Source: an uncultured delta proteobacterium (GTDB lineage: Bacteria; Bdellovibrionota_C; UBA2361; CAIXSY01). Taken from it: a stretch of 33,906 nt of DNA. Where the stretch lies: positions 1-33,906 of the forward strand of contig CAIXSY010000349.1 of assembly GCA_903922175.1 (NCBI GenBank), written 5' to 3'. How positions within the stretch are numbered: the first letter of the stretch is position 1; each line of letters opens with the position of its first letter. This document shows positions 23,352 to 32,433 of the stretch, piece by piece. The translations under genes were made by a program, and so were the position numbers. The notes beneath the pieces are model-generated. The model saw nothing but the letters and a program-made list of their open reading frames with translations. It searched no databases and was not told the origin of the DNA.

Positions 23352-25597
23352 CAGAAATATTCACCGCTTCTACATCATTCTGGCTTTACGCCACACTTAC
23401 CCTAAAAGAGCGCACAACAGGCGCAACTCTTGCTGTAGTTATCTCTAATCGGCCAGTAATTAGCACAACTACGAGGGTTTACCCTATTCTCAAAGATGTA
23501 AGCGGGCTCGGGGCTAAGATGGGGCAGTACCTACCGCAGAGCATGAGCGGAAGTATTACCTTGGAAAACTCTCCTAATTCAATCGGATTCGAGCGGCGAT
23601 TCACCGACCTCTTAGATCGCTATGAGATAATCGATCAACCTGTCGCAGTGACAGCGGGCTTTAACCCGCTTGGAGTTGAGACCGCAGGATCTCAGGTATT
23701 CTATGGGCGGGTATTAGACGCGAGCGCAGATCTGAATAGCAACACGTATGAAATAAAGCTGATAACTGCGCCGATAAAAACCAACGACATAACGCGCTTA
23801 ATTGATTCAGTCACATTCCCGAGCGCTCCAATTGATTCTATCGGGAAGTATATCCCCGTAGTTTTCGGCGACGACATTGATGTTAAGCCAATTCGAATTT
23901 CAGCAGATAATGCGAATCCATCGAGCTATGCATACGGCACAAATTTCGGAGGATACACGAACGCAAGCGCAACTATTTTAGTTAAGGATCCTAAGGGCAC
24001 GTACTACGAAATCACTGGGCCGGCATCGACGACAACCGCACTGCTAAGTTCGGCAGGAGTGAGGACCGCATCGCTCGGCCCGCCGTACGACGATTATATT
24101 TCTGGAGTAATATTAGTAACGAATAGTGTATTAATTACTTCTGGGCGAATGCAGATGAGAGTTGGCGCAGCAGCGACTTATACAGGTGAACTCCGCTGGG
24201 CATTGTATGAGGGTGTTCAGACCAATACCGGATCTTGGATACCACAGAATGAGCCGCTAGCTACTGCCGTTTATAGCAAAACGCCACTAGGCGGCACGGG
24301 GCCGGGACCGGTTACTGTCGATTTTACTTTCGACAATCCGGTGCTGCTAAAGTCTAGCGTCGGTCACTATTATTTAGCCCACTCTCAATATAGCGCAACA
24401 GTACCGACGGACGATATAAGCATCGATCTTTATACGGCAGCGGCAACGCCATATTGGTATAAAAATATAACCGCGGCAAACTCTACAAAGTGGACAAAAG
24501 GCACCACGGGCGACACGCCAATCTGGTACCTTTACGGGCCATGCTATACAGACTCCCCGTCTGGCGGAGCCGAAGACAGCAACGGACTGGGCTATTCGTA
24601 CGTAAGTGTGGAACAGCGAACGGTTACCAATCAAACATTACCCAATCTTGATGAAGTAGATTATATTTTCAGCGTAGGCGGCATATACTATAGTCATGCA
24701 TATTTCGTAAAGCCAGATGAAGTAGCAGCGGTCTTGGGGAAAGAGTGGAATGGGAGCACTTGGGCAGTAAACGCTTCAGGCGATGGATACAGCACCGGCA
24801 ATTACAATATCTATCAAGGCGTGCTAGCCTCTGGAACCTACTACCGCGAATTCAGAGGCGCGTTTCATTCGAGGGCCTCTGTGAAAGACGCCTTTAGTGC
24901 GCTATGCGAAAATACGGCATGCAGAATATGCCAAGCATTAACCGGCGGCTTTGGATTAGTGCCATGGGGCTACGAGATCCCTACGGAGAAGGTTCTGACT
25001 GATGAAAACTCGAAGCTAGTAAGTATCGAGCAGCGCGGCGTTGAAACGATAGTCAACGACATAAATATAAGATACAAGAAAACAGTTCAGAGCTTATCGG
25101 TTGAGCAAGGCGCTATTTCAAAAGAGTTTAAAAACTATAGAAGCGCAATTACTAGAAACGCAACGACCGATCCGATATTAGCGGCGCTAAGTAAAAGCAT
25201 CTTCGGGGCTAAGCCAAACGACAAGGCGCAGTGTGATTTTATAAATGACGACACGAGCGCCGCTCTTATGGCCCGTTATTTACTTGCCGTTTATCCATTC
25301 CCGCACTGGTACGTTACGATCCGAGCGCCATTAAAAGACAACAGCACAGTTCAGCTTTACCAAGTTGTCGAACTTATGTTCCCCGATCTTCCAGCCTATT
25401 TCGGCACATCGGCGCTTGCAAAAAGCGCACACTACGCGGGTGACGAGTTTGTAGTAGACGGCATTACGTATCTAAAGCGCGCGAAGCGATACAGGGCAGT
25501 GGTCGAAGGGCGCGAATCAGATTTTAGTTCTACCAACACGCCGGAAACTATCCTGACGTGTCGGCTGTTACTTAATTATCCAAACGATCCAACTTAA
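23348..25597 (+). CDS. Tail tip / baseplate hub protein
   Basis: The 749-residue protein starts with a beta domain (FWLYATLTLKERTTG, MSGSITLENSP) and has the hub-like alternation YEIKLITAPIK, IPVVFGDDIDVKPI. A beta-rich central section (about 200-430) may be an insert. The C-terminal third has FSALCENTACRICQALTG, SIEQRGVETIVNDINIRYKK and MFPDLPAYFG, as found in tail tip attachment proteins. It probably closes the tail tube and connects the fibres. ATGA overlap upstream. Confidence 0.6.
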   Translation: MTEIFTASTSFWLYATLTLKERTTGATLAVVISNRPVISTTTRVYPILKDVSGLGAKMGQYLPQSMSGSITLENSPNSIGFERRFTDLLDRYEIIDQPVAVTAGFNPLGVETAGSQVFYGRVLDASADLNSNTYEIKLITAPIKTNDITRLIDSVTFPSAPIDSIGKYIPVVFGDDIDVKPIRISADNANPSSYAYGTNFGGYTNASATILVKDPKGTYYEITGPASTTTALLSSAGVRTASLGPPYDDYISGVILVTNSVLITSGRMQMRVGAAATYTGELRWALYEGVQTNTGSWIPQNEPLATAVYSKTPLGGTGPGPVTVDFTFDNPVLLKSSVGHYYLAHSQYSATVPTDDISIDLYTAAATPYWYKNITAANSTKWTKGTTGDTPIWYLYGPCYTDSPSGGAEDSNGLGYSYVSVEQRTVTNQTLPNLDEVDYIFSVGGIYYSHAYFVKPDEVAAVLGKEWNGSTWAVNASGDGYSTGNYNIYQGVLASGTYYREFRGAFHSRASVKDAFSALCENTACRICQALTGGFGLVPWGYEIPTEKVLTDENSKLVSIEQRGVETIVNDINIRYKKTVQSLSVEQGAISKEFKNYRSAITRNATTDPILAALSKSIFGAKPNDKAQCDFINDDTSAALMARYLLAVYPFPHWYVTIRAPLKDNSTVQLYQVVELMFPDLPAYFGTSALAKSAHYAGDEFVVDGITYLKRAKRYRAVVEGRESDFSSTNTPETILTCRLLLNYPNDPT

Positions 25598-25606
25598 AGG
25601 GCTTTT

Positions 25607-26068
25607 ATGGCATACGCTGATATATTACGAGCCACTACGGCAGACTTTGCTGACGCGGCGACACTTATTGAGGGGCAGCTTATAACAAGCGCCTCCTATG
25701 GAAACATAGGACTAGGGCTCACGACGACATTGTCAAGCTATGCAGCCCTTGGGGTAGCCTCCATTTCTTTAACGCTGCCAGCGTCGGCTAAGGCTATCAT
25801 TATGGCCAGCGCATCGGTGAGCTTAAGCGTAAATACTAACTATGTTGAGTTGGGAATATCGGTGGACTCAACGACGGTTATCACATCAGCGCGGGCTCTT
25901 TATAGGGAAGGTAACGCAAATGGGTCGGGCTACAATACAACGCTACCAATATTTTTAATTCACGCATCGGGAACTGGAGCGCATACGTACCGAATTCTTT
26001 GGAAAGTTAACTCAGGCACGGCCTACTGCAACGATGCTCAAATTCATGGACTCGTGTTGCGCGCATGA
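25607..26068 (+). CDS. Small beta-rich virion protein, probable tail adhesin
   Basis: The 153-residue protein is almost all beta: LSSYAALGVASISLTLP, KAIIMASASVSLSV, VELGISVD and TYRILWKVNSGTAYC. The pattern suggests a C1q-like or jelly-roll trimer at the tail tip. The position after the hub gene supports a fibre or tip role. It ends in an ATGA overlap with the lysis block. Confidence 0.5.
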   Translation: MAYADILRATTADFADAATLIEGQLITSASYGNIGLGLTTTLSSYAALGVASISLTLPASAKAIIMASASVSLSVNTNYVELGISVDSTTVITSARALYREGNANGSGYNTTLPIFLIHASGTGAHTYRILWKVNSGTAYCNDAQIHGLVLRA

Positions 26069-26322
26069 TGACACACAAAGAAAGGCCACTAATAAATATC
26101 AATACCATTCTGATATCAGTGGTCTTGGTTCTTTTTACGTTCTTTTCTTTTGCATCAAAGAGGTGGATCGATCAAGTTGAGGCGTATATGGTTTCCTCGA
26201 CCGTATGGGCGCAGCTTACTGAAATAAGAGTCACGAAAGTGGAATCGTGCCAGGCGCAGATACTTGAAACCCTAGCCGAGATTAAAGCGATTGTAAAAAA
26301 CAGGCCAGTGTGCGCTTCGTAA
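26065..26322 (+). CDS. Single-TM protein of the lysis region (possible i-spanin or XhlA-like)
   Basis: The 85-residue protein has one membrane span (about residues 12-31, ILISVVLVLFTFFSFA) and a helical C-terminal part (WAQLTEIRVTKVESCQAQIL) with two Cys. The N-in, C-out topology plus coiled coil resembles small inner-membrane spanins or hemolysin XhlA-like proteins. A lipoprotein gene that could be the outer partner starts 340 nt downstream. It is shorter than typical i-spanins. Confidence 0.5.
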   Translation: MMTHKERPLININTILISVVLVLFTFFSFASKRWIDQVEAYMVSSTVWAQLTEIRVTKVESCQAQILETLAEIKAIVKNRPVCAS

Positions 26323-26708
26323 CAATCAAGAGAATGATTAGCACTGAGCGCGCCACACTAGGCGTGCTTCTTATTGATGATAGGCCGATTTGCTTTACTT
26401 TAGAGCCGACATTGCAAGACCCTGAAGAGTTTTGCATCCCAGCAGGACAATACAGATTGGTGCGCGTCGTTTCGGCTCGATTTGGTAATTGTTTTACCGT
26501 TATCGGGGTGCCCGGTCACGACCTATTAAGGATTCATTGGGGCAACGGTCCGGACGACACTGAAGGATGCCCGCTAGTTGGCCTACAGATTGACGCTACA
26601 GACGGCGGGCATATCTGGGCGTCAAAGGCGGCGTTTAAACTTTTCATGGAGGCAATGCGCGATGTTAAAGAAACTTCTGTTGAGTTTATCAACTGCTTTT
26701 CTGCTTAG
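26310..26708 (+). CDS. DUF5675-family protein, possible peptidoglycan-active enzyme
   Basis: The 132-residue protein starts at GTG 26310 (RFVTIKRMISTERATLGVLL fits the family start) and overlaps the upstream gene. The DUF5675 signature is clear: FTLEPTLQDPEEFCIPAGQY, VPGHDLLRIHWGN and DDTEGCPLVGLQ. His75 and Cys87, in HWGN and TEGC, recall the His/Cys pair of YkuD L,D-transpeptidases. The family is uncharacterised, but its place beside spanin- and holin-like genes, with no other lysin visible, makes a cell-wall role plausible. It overlaps the lipoprotein gene by 47 nt. Confidence 0.7.
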   Translation: MRFVTIKRMISTERATLGVLLIDDRPICFTLEPTLQDPEEFCIPAGQYRLVRVVSARFGNCFTVIGVPGHDLLRIHWGNGPDDTEGCPLVGLQIDATDGGHIWASKAAFKLFMEAMRDVKETSVEFINCFSA

Positions 26709-26886
26709 CTGCTCAACGCAGAGAATAGCGACTTGCACAAATACGGTGACGGAAAAGAGGGACATTTTAGGCGCAACGGAAACAGTGAAAACCTGCTCAT
26801 GCAACTGTCCCCAGTCTTCGCAAAGCGTGCTTGACGCGGGCGGTATAATTGGTGGGCTTACGAATCTTTGGAGTTCTAACAATTAA
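26662..26886 (+). CDS. Lipoprotein, candidate outer-membrane spanin
   Basis: The ATG at 26662 has GGAGG nine bases upstream and is embedded out of frame in the DUF5675 gene, as Rz1 is in Rz. The 74-residue product has a short signal peptide with lipobox LLSC (Cys17) followed by Ser, which directs sorting to the outer membrane. The mature part is small with several Cys (ATCTNT, KTCSCNCP) and a Gly-rich end. Function as an o-spanin is inferred from overlap, lipidation and position; the Cys cluster is not typical. Confidence 0.6.
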   Translation: MLKKLLLSLSTAFLLSCSTQRIATCTNTVTEKRDILGATETVKTCSCNCPQSSQSVLDAGGIIGGLTNLWSSNN

Positions 26887-26894
26887 GGAGCTTT

Positions 26895-27119
26895 ATGAAT
26901 ATACTAAATAAACTTTTATCATTCATTCCGGGCAATGGATACAAAACGATCGTCGGATCGACAGCATCTATTGTACTATTTGTGCAGTCAATTCTAACCA
27001 CAGCCGACGGCGCACAATTAATGGAAGCACTATCGACACGCCCGTTAAATTGGGTGGCGATTTCCGTTCTCGTTCTTGGTATTTTGCATAAATATGTTAA
27101 AGCTAAAGCAAACGAGTAG
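26895..27119 (+). CDS. Two-TM protein, putative holin
   Basis: The 74-residue protein follows AAGGAG. It has hydrophobic segments at about 18-36 (IVGSTASIVLFVQSILT) and 50-66 (NWVAISVLVLGILHKYV), an acidic loop between them and a basic C-terminus. Size, topology and location next to a lipoprotein and DUF5675 protein fit a class II-like holin, which would open the inner membrane to release or activate a lysin. Confidence 0.55.
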   Translation: MNILNKLLSFIPGNGYKTIVGSTASIVLFVQSILTTADGAQLMEALSTRPLNWVAISVLVLGILHKYVKAKANE

Positions 27120-27144
27120 GGCAATTAATTTTTAAAGGACTCAT

Positions 27145-27495
27145 ATGATTCGCAGCAAAACATTGGTAGTCGGGGTGGCGGGCGCAGTTGCGCAGGCAGC
27201 CACGGCCTATTCGGAAACGTGGGACTTCGTAAACGCCCAGGGCTACACGAGCGTGCAGATCGCGTCGACGGCAGGGAGCATCACAGTGACTAGACAGTGT
27301 AGCATCGATGGCACTAACTTTTACGATCCGGTTGACATTAACGGCAACGCCATGGGGCAGGTGGTAACGGCGATGACCGTGGGCACGAAGTACATAACTT
27401 ACGATCCGGTCCCATCCCCATACGTGCGGTTTAAAGTCGTAGAAGCGAATTCGGCCTCGACGGTGGTAACCATAACCGCAGTTAATTTAGAGTAA
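27145..27495 (+). CDS. Small beta-rich virion protein
   Basis: The 116-residue protein has an AAAGGA site and strands such as YTSVQIASTAGSITVTRQC, YVRFKVVEANSAS and VVTITAVNLE. This looks like the small Ig-like or jelly-roll proteins that decorate phage heads or tails. It immediately precedes the giant fibre gene, so a fibre-base role is possible. I do not recognise the family. Confidence 0.5.
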   Translation: MIRSKTLVVGVAGAVAQAATAYSETWDFVNAQGYTSVQIASTAGSITVTRQCSIDGTNFYDPVDINGNAMGQVVTAMTVGTKYITYDPVPSPYVRFKVVEANSASTVVTITAVNLE

Positions 27496-27501
27496 TTTAA
27501 T

Positions 27502-27585
27502 CTTATCCGGTGACATATGTTTGGATCAGACAGATACAAGTTCGGCTCGCCTCCATTCGCAAAGGTAGGTTTTTCACCGGATAAG
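27502..27585 (+). repeat. 12-bp perfect inverted repeat across the fibre start codon
   Basis: CTTATCCGGTGA (27502-27513) and TCACCGGATAAG (27574-27585) are exact reverse complements, separated by 60 nt. The fibre ATG at 27517 lies inside. The left arm contains GGTGA, the only candidate ribosome binding sequence, so an mRNA helix would hide it. It may regulate fibre translation or mark a protein-binding site. Confidence 0.7.
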
Positions 27586-30500
27586 GTTAAAGGGCTAAGA
27601 GCATATTATAAAGCTGACGCGCAGGTTTACACCGACGGCGCCATACAGTTTACGGCAAGTGACAAGGGATACTTGTCGATTGCTGATGCTAGTCAGACGG
27701 GGCTTGATCCGCTCACTGGGGATTATAGTTATAGTTTCTGGGTTAATCCTACTAGTTTGGTTGGTGGTAATCTTATTGGGAAGTTTGATGGTTCAGGGTA
27801 TATTTTAGATTACAACGCATCAGGACTTATAGAAGTAATACACAGCGATGGCACAGGGAATGCTGTGCAGGATAGCGCTACGGGAACTTTAACCACTGGA
27901 ACGTGGCAGAACTACACCGTAGTAGCTAATCGGGCGGGGAATCTTTACGTTTATAAGAATGGCAATACTGCAAGCCCCGTTATTACTCTTAACATTTCTG
28001 GTAAGACTGGAAGTTTAAACGCTTCTGCGGATTTTACATTAGCTAATCGATCTGGTCTGTACTTTAACGGCTCCATGGACTCCTTCGGATTCTGGAACAG
28101 GGCGTTGACGGCGGCTGAAGTATCAAGCCTATACAACTCTGGAAGCGGCAAAACCTACTCAGACCTAACTACTAGCGAGAAGACAAGCATAGTCTCCTTC
28201 TGGAATTTCAACGAAGAAAGCGGCATACGCTATGACGCGCACGGCACGAATCACCTAAGTCAAGTGTTTAGCAATATCATTGACAACACTAGCACGCTGG
28301 GAAGCGAGTTGGTGACGAATGGGACGTTCTCTGATGTGTTCACCGAGAAGGTCACGAATGGTGGGTTTGATAGTGGCACGACGGGGTGGGCTCCCGCAGC
28401 AGTAACGCTTGCTAGCGTAGCTGGCGGTGCTAGTGGTAACTGCCTAGAAATTACCAATTCTGGTTCTGAGCAGGGGTACGCCTTACAAGCAATCGCAACG
28501 GTTGTTGGAGTAACTTACACCATAAACTGGCAACACAAGAATGGAACATCGGGAGCAAGTTCTTACATAGTAATAGCTGGAAACGCGTTAAATAATGGGA
28601 ACAATGCTGCTTGGACTGCAAAGAGTGCGACATTTGTCGCAACAGATACATCTCCTTACATTATTCTGTATAATGGAAATGCAGTTCCTGGAGCAACTAC
28701 TTATATTGACTCCGTCTCCGTCACAATGTCAGGCTGGACATCCGCAAACGCAACACTAACTAGCGAAGCAGGTGGGCAGTCTGGCAACTGTTTAAAGATT
28801 ACTAACGCTGGTGGTCAGGGGTTCGCCTCCACTTCATTCACTACAGTTGCTAACCAGAACTATACACTAAGCTTCTATCATAAGAACGTAAGCCCCACGG
28901 GCGGACAAGCCTTAATTGGTACTGGTATACGAACGGGAAACATTGCGGACGTAGGTCAAGTATCAAATGCAAACTGGACACTAAAAACTTACAACTTCAA
29001 GGCTACTACAACAACTACGTGGGTTGATTTCATTCAGTATGGGAACGCTAACGGAGATTCCGTTTTGTTTGATACGGTTTCTGTCAAAGCCCTAACTCAA
29101 ACTAACCTCAACGGTGGCTTTGAATCTCTTGGAGCTGGTGAGACGCTGGGGAGTGAGTTGCTAAGTAACCCAGGGTTTGAGACTGCTGGTGGTGGTGGAG
29201 CGGATGTGTTCGGGAGTTGGGCTGAGACTGCGGGAAGTGGAGCTATAGCAGACGATGTCGTGACTCCTCATAGTGGGGCGCATGATGCGTTGCTTACTTA
29301 TGTTACAGGACAAGCTTATGTCACTAATACTTTTGTAACAACAGCATCTACTCGCTATAAAGTAACTTTTTGGACTAAAGGTGATGGAACAAATGCTGGA
29401 CGGTATCAGATTTATGATATTACCAATGCAGCAGTTATTATTACAGCAGTCACTACAGGCGTAACCGCAGCCACATGGACTTTGGTTACAGCTTATTTTA
29501 CAACCCCATCTGGATGTATTTCGACAAGAGTAGATTTATTTTCCCCCTCCGTCGCAGGCTTCGCTCAATTCGACGACGTCTCCATCAAGCAAGTCACGGC
29601 CTACGTGCCGTTTCTGAATTGGATTAGTTTTCCAAGCGGATTATCAACAGTCGATGTTGAAACTACTGCTCCTTATGCGGGTACGTATGCTGCACGAATA
29701 GATGTAGGGACTTCGGGATTTGCTTATCAATATGTAACTGCTATTGGACGGATAGGTTCAAAATATAAATTATCCGCATACATCAAAAGTTCGTCAGCAT
29801 CTACCATACGAGCAGGTGATACTTCTACATTACCTGTAACATTATCTACAACGACAAGTTATGTTTTAAATTCTGCTTATTTCACAGCTACGGCGACTGA
29901 TATTGGATTCTTTGCGAGTGATGCTTCCAAATCCATCTACATCGACGACGTAACTCTAATCTGCACCGAAATTCCCGCCACCGCAGGAATAGCATCCGGC
30001 CTTTCGATTGATGGGAACCTTTGCGCTAGCTTCAACGGGACGACGCAGTATTTGAGTGTGGCGAGTAATGCGAGTTTACAGACGGGGGATATTGATTTTA
30101 CTTGGTTTGGCTGGCTGAATATGGCAGATAAGGCCATATCCGCCGGTCAAGACATTATCAATAAATACGACGGCTACGTAAACAAAAGAGAGCTTGAATT
30201 TCAGTATTTAAGATCGTCCGATCGCTTTCGCGTTTTACTTAGTTCAAATGGTAGTAGCGTCTCAACATTGACGGCAAACAATTTCGGATCACCTAACCCC
30301 AATCAGTGGTACTTTTTTGTATTGCAATACAACAGCACTACAGATCTTGCCTCGCTCACGTTTAACAGTGGCACGGCGGACACAGTATCTCATGCTAGCG
30401 GAATATTCGTCTCCGATGCTCGATTAACTATCGGCGCTACTGTTGCTGCTGACAATAAATTCGCGGGGCGATTAGATGGATTCGGCTTCATTAAGCGTCT

Positions 30501-31824
30501 TTTAACGGCTGGTGAAATCACAGCCATCTACAACAACGGCAAAGGCGTCAAGTACGCTGGGCTTCCGAGCACGTTAACATCGACCTTAGAGAATAGAGTA
30601 ATTTATTCTGACGATCCTAGTCATTCACCGTGGAACGCCCAAAGAGCAACAAGGAGTGCAAGCGGGATTTTAGAGACTGCTGCTTCTGGGACTCACACCC
30701 TATACCAGAATTCAATTTCTATTCCCGCAAGTACGAGCTTTACTTATTCGGCAAAAGTGACTCCGGTGGGTGGGCGTAATGCTGGTATAGGGAACAGTAC
30801 TAGTTATGTAATCTACACATTAAGCACGCAGGCTGTCTTGAGTAGCAGTATTACTGCCGGGGGCACATCGTCATGTACTGATAATGGTGATGGGAGCTAT
30901 ACCTTAAAGTTGACGGTTACTGAATCGACAGCGCAAACCGAGATATATGTTTTCGTTGCCAACGCATCGGGAATTTCGTACGCGGGGGATATAACCAAGG
31001 GGTTAAGTATATCAAATATCCAAGTGCGGGAATCATCGGCATCTTCCGCCTATGTAGCCACCACAACGACTTCGGTTCTTGCAAGTTTGTGTTACTGGAA
31101 CCTTGACGAGTACTCCGCAGGCACGGGAGCAGTCACACGTAACGATTCCACACATAATGCTATGCATCTGACATCCGTAGGCAACACTCCATCAGGTCAG
31201 GGGGTAAATTACTACGAGGGGACGGTAAGTCGTTGGCTTGATAATAGCGGCAACGCTAAGACTTTGATTCAGACCACGCAGTCAGCAAGACTTCTCTATG
31301 TCACTAACGCGCAAGCTGGCAGGCCGGTCTTAAGGGGTGATGGGCTCACGAAGAATCTTAACAACGCTTCGGACTTGATCGGGACTGGGGATGTTACGGT
31401 GTTTGCTGTCGTGAAGCCTAGAGGTTGGGGCGGGGCTACCCTCGGAAGTATATTAAATAACGCACGAACTCACTTAAGATTTTCTTCTGTTGGAATAGTG
31501 CAAGTAAGTTCGGATAATTTATCAACTATCGCGACATCAGGGTCATCTTCTATTTCTCTTGGTACACCATACGTAGTTATCGTGACAAGAACTAGCGCTA
31601 ACCCTGGGCTAGCAAATATCTATATCAACGGTGTGCTTTCTGGTTTGGCTGACCAGAATACAGGAACGCCCACGGCGGGATTTGCAACTTACATTGGCAA
31701 CACGGCGGCAGGCACTCGCGGCTTTGATGGCGACATCGACGAGGTTGGAATAGTTTCGAGAATTCTAACGGCGGTGGAAATAGGACGATTGAATACGGCA
31801 CTCCGCGCCAAATGGGGGATTTAA
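27517..31824 (+). CDS. Giant multi-domain tail fibre with LamG-like lectin domains
   Basis: The 1435-residue protein has three LamG/ConA-like modules, each ending with the same last-strand motif: GSMDSFGFWNRALTAAEV (about 184-202), GRLDGFGFIKRLLTAGEI (984-1001) and GDIDEVGIVSRILTAVEI (1404-1421). Between the first two are several CBM4/9-like beta modules, each starting with a glycan-binding-type turn, for example VTNGGFDSGTTGW (near 279) and LLSNPGFETAGGG (near 548). A module starting LENRV (about 1024) matches one in the protein at 21720-23351. It is likely the main receptor-binding fibre that binds host glycans. A perfect inverted repeat spans its start codon. Confidence 0.7.
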   Translation: MFGSDRYKFGSPPFAKVGFSPDKVKGLRAYYKADAQVYTDGAIQFTASDKGYLSIADASQTGLDPLTGDYSYSFWVNPTSLVGGNLIGKFDGSGYILDYNASGLIEVIHSDGTGNAVQDSATGTLTTGTWQNYTVVANRAGNLYVYKNGNTASPVITLNISGKTGSLNASADFTLANRSGLYFNGSMDSFGFWNRALTAAEVSSLYNSGSGKTYSDLTTSEKTSIVSFWNFNEESGIRYDAHGTNHLSQVFSNIIDNTSTLGSELVTNGTFSDVFTEKVTNGGFDSGTTGWAPAAVTLASVAGGASGNCLEITNSGSEQGYALQAIATVVGVTYTINWQHKNGTSGASSYIVIAGNALNNGNNAAWTAKSATFVATDTSPYIILYNGNAVPGATTYIDSVSVTMSGWTSANATLTSEAGGQSGNCLKITNAGGQGFASTSFTTVANQNYTLSFYHKNVSPTGGQALIGTGIRTGNIADVGQVSNANWTLKTYNFKATTTTTWVDFIQYGNANGDSVLFDTVSVKALTQTNLNGGFESLGAGETLGSELLSNPGFETAGGGGADVFGSWAETAGSGAIADDVVTPHSGAHDALLTYVTGQAYVTNTFVTTASTRYKVTFWTKGDGTNAGRYQIYDITNAAVIITAVTTGVTAATWTLVTAYFTTPSGCISTRVDLFSPSVAGFAQFDDVSIKQVTAYVPFLNWISFPSGLSTVDVETTAPYAGTYAARIDVGTSGFAYQYVTAIGRIGSKYKLSAYIKSSSASTIRAGDTSTLPVTLSTTTSYVLNSAYFTATATDIGFFASDASKSIYIDDVTLICTEIPATAGIASGLSIDGNLCASFNGTTQYLSVASNASLQTGDIDFTWFGWLNMADKAISAGQDIINKYDGYVNKRELEFQYLRSSDRFRVLLSSNGSSVSTLTANNFGSPNPNQWYFFVLQYNSTTDLASLTFNSGTADTVSHASGIFVSDARLTIGATVAADNKFAGRLDGFGFIKRLLTAGEITAIYNNGKGVKYAGLPSTLTSTLENRVIYSDDPSHSPWNAQRATRSASGILETAASGTHTLYQNSISIPASTSFTYSAKVTPVGGRNAGIGNSTSYVIYTLSTQAVLSSSITAGGTSSCTDNGDGSYTLKLTVTESTAQTEIYVFVANASGISYAGDITKGLSISNIQVRESSASSAYVATTTTSVLASLCYWNLDEYSAGTGAVTRNDSTHNAMHLTSVGNTPSGQGVNYYEGTVSRWLDNSGNAKTLIQTTQSARLLYVTNAQAGRPVLRGDGLTKNLNNASDLIGTGDVTVFAVVKPRGWGGATLGSILNNARTHLRFSSVGIVQVSSDNLSTIATSGSSSISLGTPYVVIVTRTSANPGLANIYINGVLSGLADQNTGTPTAGFATYIGNTAAGTRGFDGDIDEVGIVSRILTAVEIGRLNTALRAKWGI

Positions 31825-31825
31825 T

Positions 31826-32164
31826 ATGATATATGTTGTTATTCCAGAAAACAAATTAGCGCAGTCGAATAAGTGGATAACAGATCGTTTTTTAAACGTG
31901 GGCGATTCTTTTGTTGTCAACAAGCAGCAAACTGTAGCGCCATTTAAAAAGTATTGTGTTACGAGCTTTATTGACGATGGCAGCGCATACACTGAGACAA
32001 TCAAGGCGCACTTCGGCTACACGGATTATGTAACGGGCTATTATAATCCCCGTGGCATTCCCAAGGAGCACAAGCGGGAGATCCCTAGTACAGAGCCAGG
32101 CATGGGGAAGATCGATCTATGTGATTTTATAGCGGGGCTAATAGACATTGAAGGGCCTGAATAG
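31826..32164 (+). CDS. Fibre-associated protein with VGDSF motif
   Basis: The 112-residue protein has a GGGGGAT site. Near the start it reads ITDRFLNVGDSFVVNKQQ, close to the 'MQxGDS' pattern of the two early paralogues, though it lacks their C-terminal RxWR. The second half has FGYTDYVTGYYNPRG and an acidic end. It follows the fibre gene by one base, so it may be a fibre chaperone or attachment protein, but function is unknown. Confidence 0.5.
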   Translation: MIYVVIPENKLAQSNKWITDRFLNVGDSFVVNKQQTVAPFKKYCVTSFIDDGSAYTETIKAHFGYTDYVTGYYNPRGIPKEHKREIPSTEPGMGKIDLCDFIAGLIDIEGPE

Positions 32165-32166
32165 CT

Positions 32167-32433
32167 ATGCCGAGAAAAATAACTAACTCTGTTATTGAGA
32201 TAGAAGAGATCGTGCCCGAGCAGCGTAGGGTAAGGCTCCTCGACGCAAACAGGCTCAGGACGCAAAGAGATGGGCTTAAAGATCGCAGGCAGAAACTCGT
32301 CGCTGATATAAATGCGGAGATCGACGCGATTGATGCACAGCTTGCAATCTGCAAGGCGGCGGGCGCAGAGCCTACGGCGATAGTTGAGCCGACACCACCG
32401 GGAGATACTCCACCGGATGGGGCACCGCTATAG
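32167..32433 (+). CDS. Small coiled-coil protein with proline-rich tail
   Basis: The 88-residue protein has a charged helix/coiled coil (about 18-62, including RRQKLVADINAEIDAIDAQL) followed by a Pro/Gly-rich tail (PTPPGDTPPDGAPL). It is the last gene of the rightward late block. Its TAG stop forms the palindrome CTATAG with the stop of the convergent gene. Confidence 0.55.
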   Translation: MPRKITNSVIEIEEIVPEQRRVRLLDANRLRTQRDGLKDRRQKLVADINAEIDAIDAQLAICKAAGAEPTAIVEPTPPGDTPPDGAPL

